A stretch of 64,000 nt of DNA. Origin: Polyodon spathula (taxonomy: Eukaryota; Chordata; Actinopteri; Acipenseriformes; Polyodontidae). Positions 12,570 through 26,000 of this stretch are shown in pieces. The notes below the pieces were generated by a model, which was given only the letters and a program-made list of their open reading frames with translations, searched no databases and was not told the origin of the DNA. The stretch covers positions 3,876,041 through 3,940,040 of the forward strand of contig NC_054571.1 of assembly GCF_017654505.1 (NCBI RefSeq). Reading direction: 5' to 3'. The first letter of the stretch is position 1. The number at the start of each line of letters is the position of its first letter. The position numbers were made by a program, and so were the translations under genes.

Positions 12570-13019
12570 CTGTTAAAAAGCCAGGCTTACCCTTACCTGG
12601 ACCCCATGTATATGAGAGGAAGAAATGGAACAATCAGATTGCTGCCAATCACTGTGCTGAACTATAAAATTGTGATTATATTAGCAACAACGGAAATAAA
12701 GCATCTTAATGAATTATTAGTGCTTTAGGATGTAAAGCCTATAATAACCCAAAGCCTGCAAAGGATAGGTGCCCTGCAGCTGGAGAGTAATGGAGACATT
12801 CACATTGTGTGGCATAATCGGTAGGCAATTTATCACACTCTGACCTTAGGCTATCCTCTTTAAAAAAACAGCTTGGTTCAAAATAGACAAGTAAAAAGTA
12901 TTGCAGATTTGGGCAAAAAATACTGTTTGATTTTTCAGAAATATATGTTGATAGATGAAATGGTAGCCATGTTAGTCCAGAGATGATAGACAAAGAGAAA
13001 GAGAAGTGATGCCTTTTAT

Positions 13020-13445
13020 TTCCCTCACCCCTGTGCATATTTTGTCTTTCATGTTGTATGTGGTGTGTTTCACGTTGTCTGTTTTATGTGGATATAGTGG
13101 TGCACAGAATATGAATTGGGTTATGTAGTGCAAGTGTTGTAATATGTATTTAGGCACAGGGATTGCACAATCACTTCACGTGCAGATAAAATGTGTATTA
13201 GTATGTGAGCACAGGGAGTGCACAAATTAGTTCATGTGCTGGGATGGAAGTGAATAATTACTTAGTAATTGAATCCTGGCACAACTCTGTATATGGGTAC
13301 ATGTTTCACTCACTCGGAGTTGTGTGTTCAGCAGTGGAGAACGAGAGAGAGAAGGAGAAAATAATTAAAAACTAAAAATATAAACAAATGCTACGCGTGC
13401 TGGAAGACCAGCACAACACCTGTTTGTATCTCATTCTCTTTGCCT
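13020..13445 (+). mobile_element. LTR-like block, family B
   Basis: The order CACCCCTGTG, TATTTAGGCACA, GGATTGCACA, TTCACGTGC, GTATGTGAGCACA, GTTGTGTGTTC parallels the LTR at 48954-49350. Divergent and without clear ends. It may form part of the receptor's 3' UTR. Confidence 0.5.
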
Positions 13446-13555
13446 ATCAGAAATATAGAAAACCTAAGTTTATAACCTTTTAGCCAAAATGTAAATGTTG
13501 CATTTTAGAGGGGCAATTTCCCTCCTCATAGGCACCCATTCTTTAACAGTGATGT

Positions 13556-13636
13556 CTATTGACTTTCTTCATTCCATTGCACACGTACTCCTCTGCGCGC
13601 AGTGCCGCAGTTATTGCTCTCTGCTGTGGTTTCACT
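13556..13636 (-). CDS. Probable terminal exon of the ADGRE receptor
   Basis: A strong acceptor, atttgtctctttcag, is followed in phase 0 by [18 protein letters not shown], then VQWNEESQ and a TAG stop. Phase matches the donor at 15861. The short Ser/Thr-containing tail end is typical in character, but the residues are not conserved enough to prove it. A possible AATAAA on this strand lies at about 13,014. Confidence 0.6.
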   Translation of the reverse strand, partial: SETTAESNNCGTARRGVRVQWNEESQ

Positions 13637-13991
13637 CTGAAAGAGACAAATAAAGATGAGTTACTGCAGATGATACAGTCAGAGACAATGGGCAGAATTT
13701 TCAAAAACCAGTGTCATTGTATCGAACTTGAGGTTTAGTAACAGAGCTTTAGTAGCAAGTTATTTCCAAACTAAATGTGTTAATTAGGACCATGCTGCAT
13801 GATTTCTTTATTGTTAATAGCATTATAATTAAATTACACCAAATCACGCTTTTATTTACAACGAAGTGAAAACATAATACGTGTTTCTGCTGACTTTGTA
13901 AGAATTTGGGCGGCACAATATATGTTGCCTTCATTGTAAATAAAAACACGATTTGGTATAATTATACATTATATACAAACCAATGGAATAC

Positions 13992-14047
<56 letters not shown>

Positions 14048-17000
14048 CGTGCTTGCGTGTGTAGTTACTAGAGAGAGAGAGAATGGCGCTTGCCCCCGAT
14101 TCTGTGGCGCATAAATGGAGCGAAGATGTAAAAAAAATAAATACTGCACTGAAATGGTATTCTGTCTTGCCCTGTTATAAAGAGCCTGCCCCATTATTAA
14201 CATATTTGCTGAAGCAATTCTGATGACAGTGCAATGATGTCCCAGATAGAAGCCAGGTTTATTTAGTGGTGCAATCAGGAACTTTAACAAGTGAACACAC
14301 TATAAAAAGCAAAGTAATCCTAAGTGACAACAGTGTGTGTTTGGACTGACTCAGAAAGAGGAAACCAAAGAAAGAAAAGTAAAGTAAAAGAATGGCTGGG
14401 ATGAGTGAGGGGGATTTTTCTCTGGCGTACTCCATCACTAAATTACTGTAGTTCACATATTGTAGTTCACATTTAGAGGATGCCACAATGATAAATAATT
14501 TGCTTTATTTCTGTATTCATTTAAGATTGAGTAATTTAGTTTGGTATGTAAATATTCACAAGCCCACATTTCCAACATCCTTAAATTTACAATATGGGAT
14601 GACTATAGAGCTACAACTACGTTACTACAAAAATAAATCCATAATAATAAAAAAAAAATCGAAAAAAAGTTCTTTTTTTTAAACTCCAAACTCTGTTTAT
14701 TAGTACTGCAATAGCCTTATCTTTTCGCCTATTTTGCCCCACTGCCACTGTACTTCATGCATCCCTTCCTGCAGTTTCACTGGGCAGTGTGTTCCGGGCT
14801 TAAGGTTACAAATTGTTAAAACAAGTGAATAAATCTCATTCATAACCACAAGTATATAAAAGTCTAAATATTTTCATAACTACAAATATTGAATTATAGG
14901 TAGTCTCTGCATCATCGTAATCAGATGAGGTCTGCTAAAAACAAAAATCAAGGCGAGCGATATACTCTTTTGTTAATTAAAACTCTCCTTTTCCTCCTGA
15001 TAAATTATGACAATTAACACGGATTTGCTTTTAAATTCCCACACAAACAAAAGAAATAGTCACAAGATATTAAGTTATTAACATTATTTTGTAAATCAAC
15101 AATTTCAGAAATCACGTTGGCATGATTATTTAATAATGAGATAGGCATAACGACCGATTTCTTAATTAACACTGGAGTTGTCATTTACGACCTTTTGAAT
15201 ATCCTGCCCAACGGACCTTATAGAATTGGGGTATTACAGTGTGCTAATGTCCTAGAGAGGAGACACACACTTCCCAGAGAGAGTCTAACCACTGCACGGG
15301 AGAGCCAGGCTGGTTCACAAGAACAGCTTCACAGCTCACCTGTAGGGTTCAGAATCAGCAACACGATGCATCACAGCAGATTCAAAGCATGTTGGGAGTT
15401 CTGCTTTGATTACTATGGGAATAGCAGTGGATTCATTATGGATTCATTACGATGGATGTTTTATGTTATTAGAATTGTTATTGTGTATTAACTGTTATTG
15501 GTTATGACAGATGTTATTTTATGTTTATGTTGTTTTGAAAAACTTGAATATTTTCTGTGATCCTGATCATGTTTGTTGCCCTGAACAGATGAAACTGAAA
15601 TGTCTGTAACACTTTTTGAAGATGCTCAAAGTTCTTGGGATGTTCTCACTCAGGTTCGTCCAGAGAGAATATATTCTCAGGCTACAGTTTAACTAACCAG
15701 CATGTTACAGTTTTTGGCTATGGTGTTGTCTGAAACCCATCACTATCTCTTACCAGCTTATAATGGTCTTTACACCATAGATATATGGAGAGATAGACTG
15801 AAAGAAACTGCATCGATATTTCAGTTTTGGGTGTTTGTGATGCCAGTATTTATGTCTCACCGTTAGGTTATCCATTGGAACTGCAGAAGATGTAAGTTTT
15901 GAGCTGTCTTTCTGTTTGTAGATGCGTCCAAACCATTTCCTATACTCCACTCTCACCTGGTGATAATGAAAAAGAATCAACGATGTGCCAGAGTGATGTT
16001 CAATCCCCAGGCTGGGGAACACGGGTTTCTGCAACGTTGACTGAAAAGATTGATATTGTTCTCTGTGGGGCCAGTATTACCAGTCACTCTGCAGAAACCC
16101 ATTCAGCGTGGTTCCAAGATTGATATTGTTGACTGTGGGGCCAGTATTACCAGTGACTCTGCAGAAACCCATTCAGCGTGGTTCCTGTCTTGCCAGTCAC
16201 CATTGCACAGACCATTTTTTGGGGATATAATGAAAAACAAGTTACACTCAGTAATTCTGTATTGGTCCTTAATAGATTTTTGGGGTAAAAAGGTATAGGA
16301 TGGAATGAGTATCTATTCAGTTGGAGAAAAATTCCCCACAGATACCTCACTTCCAATGCATTTATTCCTCAGTCCCAGTAATAGTTGCACAGCAGTTTAT
16401 AATGGTCATTGCAAACTTCAAGGACCAGTGGTCTAACTCAAGGATATCCCCGCAAAATACTGGGATCCGTTTCATAAAAGCGATTTGCGATGATTCACAA
16501 TCATAAGCACTTGCCAAATAAAAAATTGTGTTTCATAAAACTTGTCGATTTTCACCAGAAACTTGAGACAGCCAGACAGCAGCCACAAGTAACAATTTTC
16601 ATCGCTGATCCTATTAGAACATACAGTGGTCCTTATCTTTCTAGCTCGGATGTTCATCCTTTTCCTTTTCCTTTTCACTGTGTAATGACCTAATCAGTGA
16701 CTGGGCTTTAAAGTGAATTAGTGAGTTACTGATTGTTTTGAGCGCAGATCGTTAAAGAGTGATCGCAAGCGACACACTTGCAAAGTGCTTTATGAAATGC
16801 AAGCAGCGACGACCTCAGCGTCCTCGCAACCTCACTGCAAGCACATCGCAATCGCAGGACTTTTATGAAACGGGCCCCTTGATAGTAGCATGGCAGCCTT
16901 AGGTAGATGCAGACAATGGCTTCTTACCTGCTGATTTAGTACACAGTGCACCAGGAAAATAAAGGGACCCTGCAGTGAGTTAATAATGACAAACACAAAT

Positions 17001-20000
17001 CTGAAGAACTCCAATCCTTGAAAGAATCCCAGGATCCAGCTACAGCCCATGATGAAACAGTACGCAATGGCTTTGAAAGTCAGCAGTCTAAAGAAACATA
17101 AATCCACAGAATTAGGTCACATGGTCCAGTAGAATGCAGTTCTAGTGACAGTGACTGTCACACAGCTGAGTTGCAGGGGTATGGTGAGCAGATCGAGGCA
17201 GTGGAAATGGTGGACACCCACAACCTTTTACACGGGGTGTTGTACAAAACATACTGCAAACCACAATAGAATGTGGCACTCAGAAAACAGGAATCATTGG
17301 AGCAGCAAAACAAAACAATTCACAGTAGGGTACCTCCGTCTGACAAGCCTACTATTTCATGTATTATGCTGCGATCATGTATTCTGCTCTTTCCACTGTA
17401 TTTAATGCACTATTTCATGTATTATGCTGCTATCATATATTCTGCACTTTCCACTGTATTTAATGCACTATTTCATGTATTATGCTGCTGTCCTGTATTC
17501 TGCTCTTTCCACTGTATTTAATGCACTATTTCATGTATTATGCTGCTATCATGTATTCTGCACTTTCCACTGTATTAGATGTATTATGACTTATTTTTTA
17601 CTGTATATCATGTATTATGCATTTATCTGTAGTTAAAGTATTATGGATTTTCTTGTTGTTACTGCATCCTGTAAAGCGCTTTGTGATGGTGGTCCACTAT
17701 TAAAAGCGCTATATAAAATAAAGATTGATTGAGTGTAAGAACATAAGAAAATTTACAAATGAGAGGAAGCCATTCGGCCCATCTTGCTCGTTTGGTTGTT
17801 AGTAGCTTATTGATCCCAGAATCTCATCAAGCAGCTTCTTGAAGGATCCCAGGGTGTCAGCTTCAACAACATTACTGGGTAGTTGATTCCAGACCCTCAC
17901 AATTCTCTGTGTAAAAAAGTGCCTCCTATTTTCTGTTCCGAATGCCCCTTTGTCTAATCTCCATTTGTGACCCCTGGTCCTTGTTTCTTTTTTCAGGTCA
18001 AAAAAGTCCCTTGGGTCAACATTGTCAATACCTTTTAGAATTTTGAATGCTTGAATTAGGTCGCTGCGTAGTCTTCTTTGTTTAAGACTGAACAGATTAA
18101 ATTCTTTTAGCCTGTCTGCATATGACATGCCTTTTAAGCCCGGAATAATTCTGGTCGCTCTTCTTTGCACTCTTTCTAGAGCAGCAATATCTTTTTTATA
18201 GCGAGGTGACCAGAACTGAACACAATATTCAAGATGAGGTCTTACTAGTGCATTGTACAGTTTTAACATTACTTCCCTTGATTTAAATTCAACACTTTTC
18301 ACAATGTATCCGAGAATCTTGTTAGCCTTTTTTATAGCTTCCCCACATTGCCTAGATGAAGACATTTCTGAGTCAACAAAAACTCCTAGGTCTTTTTCAT
18401 AGATTCCTTCTCCAATTTCAGTATCTCCCATATGATATTTATAATGTACATTTTTATTTCCTGCGTGCAGTACCTTACACTTTTCTCTAATAAATGTCAT
18501 TTGCCATGTGTCTGCCCAGTTTTGAATCTTGTCTAGATCATTTTGAATGACCTTTGCTGCTGCAACAGTGTTTGCCACTCCTCCTATTTTTGTGTCATCT
18601 GCAAATTTAACAAGTTTGCTTGCTATACCAGAATCTAAATCATTAATGTAGATTAGGAATAGCAGAGGACCTAATACTAATCCCTGTGGTACACCACTGG
18701 TTACCACACTCCATTCTGAGTTTTTTCCTCTAATCAGTACTTTCTGTTTTCTACATGTTAACCACTCCCTAATCCATGTACATGTGTTTCCTTGAATCCC
18801 AACTGCGTTCAGTTTGAGAATTAATCTTTTGCGCGGGACTTTGTCAAAAGCTTTCTGGAAATCTAAATAAACCATGTCATATGTTTTGTAATTATCCATT
18901 ATCGATGTTGCATCCTCAAAAAAATCAAGCAAGTTAGTTAGACACGATGTAATTGTTTTGCGCCTCTAGTACTACATTTTTGAAGAGCAACCATCCTTTT
19001 TCTGTGGGTGTTTTCTCTATTTTACTCCAATCTACTTCTGTTAGTCTCTGTTTCATACCTTCATAGTTTGCTTTTCTAAAATTGTAAACCTTAGCTTTAG
19101 TCTTTACTTTTGGGGTTTTAAAAAACACTTCAAATGAGACCATGTTGTGGTCTGAGTTTGCCAGTGGTTCTCTGACCTCTGTTTTGGTTATTCTGTCTTC
19201 GTTATTTGAAAAGACTAAATCAAGGCATGCCTCCCCTCTAGTCGGTGCCTTGACAAATTGTATTAGGAAGCAGTCATTTGTCAATTCACCCATTTGAATT
19301 TCATCCTTCATGCTACCCACTGGGTTTTCCCATTTTATATGGGGGAAGTTGAAATCGCCCATTAGTATGGCTTCTCCTTTGCTACACGCATTTCTAATGT
19401 CATTGTATAACAGATTATTTTGCTCACCGTCTGAATCTGGCGGTCTATAGCATGCTCCTATTATTATGCCCTTTGAATTTTTGTCCGTTATTCTGACCCA
19501 TATTGAGTCGGCTTTATTTTCTTTGTCCTGGTTTAACCCCTGGGCTTCAAGACTGTTTCTTATGTATTGCGCTACCCCTCCTCCTCTTCTGTCCTGCCTG
19601 TCTTTCCTATACAGTGTATACCCACAAATATTATATTCGTCCCCATCACTCTTAGACAACCAAGTTTCAGTAACACCTATCACATCATAGTTACTTGTTA
19701 GTGCAGTAGCTTCAAGTTAAGTGTAAGGGGTAATATGTCTAAGGCAGAAAAAAAATGAGATTTTAGTGAACTAACCACCTTCTGAAAAAAAGAAAAGCCG
19801 ATTGCCACCTGGAACAATGGAGAAAAATGTAGAACTTTTGCCTGCTGTTTGATGGTGAGTGTTCTCTGCATTTTATTAATATGCTTTGCCCATTGTTTTA
19901 TATGTGTGTGTTATGTGTGCAGTTTATAAATTGCTTGGCTTGTTTTTTTAATAGTTGCTGAGAATACACTGTGATGCCAGAACATTTACGAATAAACTTT

Positions 20001-23000
20001 TTGGGGATTTATTAACTGCTGATTGCTTTGCAAATGCACTTTTTTCGACTTTAGAAATGTATTGCACATTGTTACCTTAAGATATTAATATGCATTTGTA
20101 GTTTTGATATTCATTCATATTTTCTTTTATATTGTGTATTGTTCTCATTCTGTATGGCTTTCTGTGCATGTAACTTTGTCAATAGTTAAGAGACATTTGT
20201 GACATCCTTTGACTCATACATTTTACTTTTCTTAATGAACCAGTGGTGGCCCTGTATTACATAACATTACATTAGTAGCAGGCCTCTCCCAGCTCTCTGT
20301 AGCTTTGTACTGCTCAGTCCTATCCTAGGTTACCCTGGGGTGGGGTGGTAAACCATTCTTCATTTACAGTTTTCAACCACCACCCCCACAATGCAGAAGA
20401 TCATTAACATTAATTAGAAGATGATTCATACAATGCTTATTCCCTGTTTGTGTATACTTTTGTATTTGTCTTTCAGTCTTGACATTTGTATCTCTAATTT
20501 CTTGTACATTAAGGTTTTTGTCTATATGAAAAATAAATGGTTCAATATAGATGATGTATCAGAGAACAGAATTCAGCAGCACACTTCAGAACTAGACAGA
20601 GATACTCACCTGGTGTCTTTCACTTTGGACACGTCTGTGTTGAGGGCACACATTTTCGATCTCAAAGTCCAGAGAATTGCAGTGAAGAGAATGGTGTTTA
20701 CCTGCGGGGCAAAGGTGCATACAGTTTAATTCTCTGCAACACCAGTTCATTTTACAAAACTAGAACAAGCAATTATAGTAACAGAATTCAAGGGGTCTAT
20801 TCAGTTGGTATAAACAATGGCAGGTGTTCTGTGAAGACCAGCATTGTTTAAATATTGAATAAGGATACGTGGAGTCTTGAGAGAGGCTTTCATTCAACAC
20901 TGGATAGGCATGATGGTGCACAGGGGCAGGACTCAGGGATGGGCACTCATGTTCGTCTTGGCTCAAGTTTTTCTTGGCTCAGGTTTCTTGTTTACTTTTT
21001 CAGTGTGAAATAGTGGAGTCGGCCGACCATACTGTACGCCACAGGATTACAGAGAGTGCATCATAATCTGTGGGTATGTGGAGGCTGTCCTTCACACTTG
21101 AGGTTGTGCATACATCATGATCACGGCACGGATATCTACTTACAGCAATTGTGAAACAAACAGGACCAAGAAAACTCCAGACAAATCCTTTGTCATGACT
21201 CAGCCAGCAACTGAGGAGCACAATAACAGTCATGATTAACCTACACTGCTTTCCTTATAAACGTTTGTCTTTGCACTTTTACTTCGGGTTTCCTATGATT
21301 ATACTATACATTTACTACAGTTTACCCTGGTTTGTTAATGTGCTCTGCCATGCTTTCACTGTGCTTTATTACACTGCTGTGCTTTTACTGTTTGAAGCTT
21401 TTACATGTGTTAGTTGCTAACAACAGGAACTGGGGCACAGTTTATAGAAGAAAATACAAGCATACTACAAACACAAAACAATTATGTCAAAGAATAAAAA
21501 GCTATGACATTTGCGGCTGGCTTCACAGACCCTGATTAGCACTCATCTTGGACGACCTGCTGTATTGTTATTTTAGGTCAGCTAGTCCACAATCAGTACT
21601 AATCTGGGTCTGTGTAACCAGTCGTTAGAGTGGCTGCTAGCTTGTAAGTTAAACACACCACTTCTCTGTATAGTCTCTGTATATTCACACACATTTTGAA
21701 CAATGCTAAACACGTTTGTAAACGTTAAGAGCAAACTAAGAGAGTTGTGAGAATCGTATGCTAATGATGGGGTTTAGACAATGTAATGTTTGGTTATTAC
21801 ATTATCACACAGCACCTGTTAAAGATAAAGAGGCTGAATGAATACTCACAATGTGTTGGTCCCATACCCCTCTGGAAAGACTCCAGCAGACACAGCCACG
21901 ATGAGAGCAGGAGAGCCGTACCCAGCCAGCAGCAGGTACCTCCTTCGCAGCCCCTGCCTGCTGCTGTACTTCACCACCTTCAGGTTTCTCACCAGCAGGT
22001 AGAGTTGCACTCCCTCCAGGCACATCCAGGCAAAACTGGCAATGAAGAGGTAGTGCAGGAGCCCAGCTATGACAGCACACAAGACCTGAGAAAGGACCGG
22101 CAGGGGGGCAGGTCAGCTGTGGTTTAAGAGATATACAGTGTCTCGCGTGATGATACCATAGACTGCAGAAAGGCAGGAGTGACTAGCTTCAGTGTGGGAC
22201 AAACACATGTGGTGAGACACGTTGGTTGATAGAAGTGAACGCATCTAGAAAAAGTCTGTCATTTTAAAACAAAACTGAGAATGTTATGGGCTGTTTCATT
22301 ACAAAATAAACCATTTTAGGGGATCAGCTTGATTGGCCTTCTCCGGGCCTTCTCCAGTGTCTTCTTTTATCACAGTGAGGTGAACCGAGCGAGACACAGT
22401 ATTCTAGCATGGTCTAGCTAAAACTGCCTAGGCTTGGATTCTGTTATTTTGACCATGTAACTTAACATTCTGTTTGCCTTTTTGTTCCCTGTTCCTTCAA
22501 GATTTTGTCATGCATTACAAGTTATTCATCGTAGATGCTGATGTACTGTAATAGCAGACACTCAAGCAGGAAAACACCACATCAGCTTTATGTGGAAAAG
22601 TAAACTAACCTTTAACCTGGCATAGCTACAAACTATACAGTCAAAGTGTGTGCTTTCTAAAGTCTTCTATTGTTCTGTTCGCCGTTTGTTTTGTAATCTG
22701 AAAACCCCTCTGTCTCGACACACCCACAACCCTGCAGTTCAGGCAGTGACTCGCCTTCTTTTCTGTTCTGGACACCCCAACTAGAAACAGGAAGTGAGCC
22801 AGGAAGAGACAGACACTCAGGTGCAGGTGAATGGTGGTGTTGGCTTTCTGGATCGAACAGCAGAATACAAATGTAAAGATAGCCAGGCTGAGGCAGACCA
22901 GGGATGCGATCACTGCAATGTGGTTGATCACTGTCAAGGCAACATTTTCTTGCATCTGAAAAAAAGACAATGACATTTTCATCAACATTTTGGAGTTTCT

Positions 23001-26000
23001 AAGAATGACCACTTGGACGGCTTAAGGATATTCATGGTTTAATGACTGCAGTTTTTCATCGTTTAATGACTGCAGTTTGGTAAAGTAAAAATGTTGCTCT
23101 CACGCAATGGCTGCAAATTCATATGAATTCACAAACCATGGCTCAGCTTGTGGCAGGAGCCACACACAGCGTTGCAGGAAATGCATCACCTGCTCATTCA
23201 CAATTCTGAATAGCAGAGCCTGGCCAGGCAATGTCTTTTCTTTTTTATTATTAGCTCCTTTTTTGTTTGTCTTACATAGTTATTCATGTCTCTTATTTTT
23301 AGAGCTTCTCAGGGCATCTATATGTTTCCATTCAATTGGTTTGTTTTACCTGTGTTTTTTTTTATTACCCTTTTACTGGGGGTTTTACGGTAATGAATTG
23401 TTTTGCTCCTTCTTTCCCTCCACTAGTCACCTGATGGGGGGAAGGCCTTGAGTTCCTGTTTCCTGTTTTTAGGGAGGGGAAGAGAAGGAAGGTTTGGAGG
23501 GTGTGGTTGTTGCTCACCTTTGTTTGTTAGGGGTTTTTTTTGTATTACTATACTTTTGTTTATTTAGCAAAATATAGTTTTTGTTTTTCTCTTGTCAACT
23601 ATCCTGCCAGCACAGGCTGCATTTTCTTGACCACCAGTTTTTCCCTGCATACCTTTTTTTGTTTGGGGTTCTGTTTGTTTTTGCCAGTTGTTTTTTTTTT
23701 TTTTTTTTGTTGAAAGGATTTCCAACAACTGCATTGCAGATTCACAGAACCAGTGCTGGATCAAGAGCAGCCAGGGTGAGATCTTTCTCAATTGTTTATC
23801 TATTGGATTACAGTTTCTTTTTCTGAATGGCCATTCGTGTGATTTATTTGGGATGTTTGCATGAGGATTTTTTTTTGGGGACATTACTTGTTTTTATGGT
23901 GATTGTATATATATATATTGCCTTTTATTGTTTTGTTTGTTCGGGACTGTTACTGTGCTTTCTTTATTTTTTACTACTGGTGATATTTATTGCCTTCCAA
24001 AACTTTGCTATTGGATGTTATTCAGACAACTTGTGTCCATTTCCTCAGCAGCAATAAATGTATTTTTTGGTAGCCTCTGTTTGGCCCCCTTTTCAGAATG
24101 ATTTTCGCTGTGGCAATTCACTGCTATTATTAGTCAACTTTGTTACAAGCTTGCACTGTCAGGATTGTTTCATGGAATATTTTTGAGGACTGTTTTTAAA
24201 AACATTGGCTTAAGTTAAATAGTGGTTTAAAAACTCAGAAATCTTAAACTCAGAAAGCTTAATTTCAATTTCATGAAATTCAAACTAAAAAAACATTCTT
24301 TAAAAAGTCATGATTAGGATGTAATGGCTTCTCTTTTACATGGAATTTTCTCTTTTACATTTTTTTAGTTAATTAAAAGCTAGTCTTTGAAATATGGAAC
24401 AATGTGTCTCAACTATCAGTTAATTACTGATAAAACCTGATGTTTTTGTATCAAGCTGATTTTAATTACTACAAGGAAGTACACGCTTGGTTACTATTGG
24501 CTTTCAAGGTTGTGCAGTTGCTGTGAAAATGATTTTGTGTAAGGTAGCTGGCTACAGACACCAGAATACAGATTACATTTTGCTGCTGCTTGCGATAATG
24601 AATGGGTTTCTTCTTCTAAACAAGTACCTGTTGGAATATTAATATTTGTCCAAGAACTACTGTTTCATGTGTGTGATGACAATACCTGTGATTCATCTAG
24701 TGCCATTAATACAGCGAAGCTGGAGAGGTGGTCACAGCTGCACACAGTGTGTGTTTGGTTGGAGTGTAATTCTCTGCAGCCTTCTGTGGACCAGGAGCTT
24801 TCCTTCCCTTCGTATTTCCAGTAGACACATATCACCTCTTCCTCTTTGGTTTTGCTTAACTAGAAAAGAACATTGCAAAACTGTTAAACCACAAAGTGTA
24901 CATTATTAACCCCCTGTGTCTACAAGGGCTTCCATGATTACAAATATTTGTAAACTAAAGTGTACAATTTACACAAAGAACCAACTCATTTACATTCAGA
25001 AATTGTGTGATTAACCTCTGAGGAAATAAAACTGTGCTCTCCATCTAATAAGCAATACAGAATGCTCTAAAAAAAACTGTTGAAGTGACAACAAAGCAAA
25101 TTAATATAGTGCCAAATTAACTTAGTGGTTGTTGTCTGAGTTTAGCTCAAACTAGATTCAGATGCCATTTCTATTGCTTTTTTAACATTTCATTTATTAA
25201 TGTATGGTGTTTGCAAGGCCCATGCCGATCAGCGAGTACAGACGAGTACTTATAACGAGTATTTTCCTGAGTTCAATGAATACAGAAAGTTGATGAAATC
25301 AGTTAATGGTTTCAGTACTGCCTATGCTGACAGTGAATCTCCAATCTAGAGGCAGATAGCCAATCCAGGGGAGAAGGAGGAGGGGCCATGGGCTACTGCT
25401 TTCTTCCACTGTGCATTTTGTTAAAAAGCACAGCAATAGTAAAGTAGCCCTCCTGTAAGAGGACACTGCTTTATCTTAACAAAGGTAAGGGGTTTCTTGT
25501 GCTTTTAAACAGGGTACTTTTTCTTGCAGGGCCTCACTCAGATGGAACAAGCTTTAAGCATAAAGGGCCAAATATTCAAAACGCCTTGAGTGTGTCGCAA
25601 GGGAAGCTGCAGAGATTTTTTTCGTGAAAAAGTAGCGGTTCTGAGAGAGATTCAAATAGATGCTGCATTGGAAAAAAATGCGTTTGAGTTGTTCTCTGTG
25701 CTTTTCCCACGAATCTGGAAGAGGTGTCATGAATAATCCCGCAAGTTCACCACCACAAGCTAAACTAAAAAGTTACCATTTGCTCGCAAATCACAATGTT
25801 GCATGGAAATCAATTAAGACTGGTTACAGTCCTCTTAGTTATTTTGCAGGAAGTATTTCAGGACAATCTTTCTAGTTAAAGAGGGAACATGGCTTTTAGA
25901 AAGCTATATTTGCACATGCTAGCAGAACAACAAAAGAGGAAATAACATGCGGGCAGAATGTATAGACAACGTATTGACTTGTCTACTGAGGAAGTCCTTA

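Noticed and set aside
23107..24057. Hydrophobic plus-strand open frames
   Set aside because: T-rich intronic DNA gives Phe/Leu-rich frames by composition. They lie antisense within the receptor intron and lack domains.
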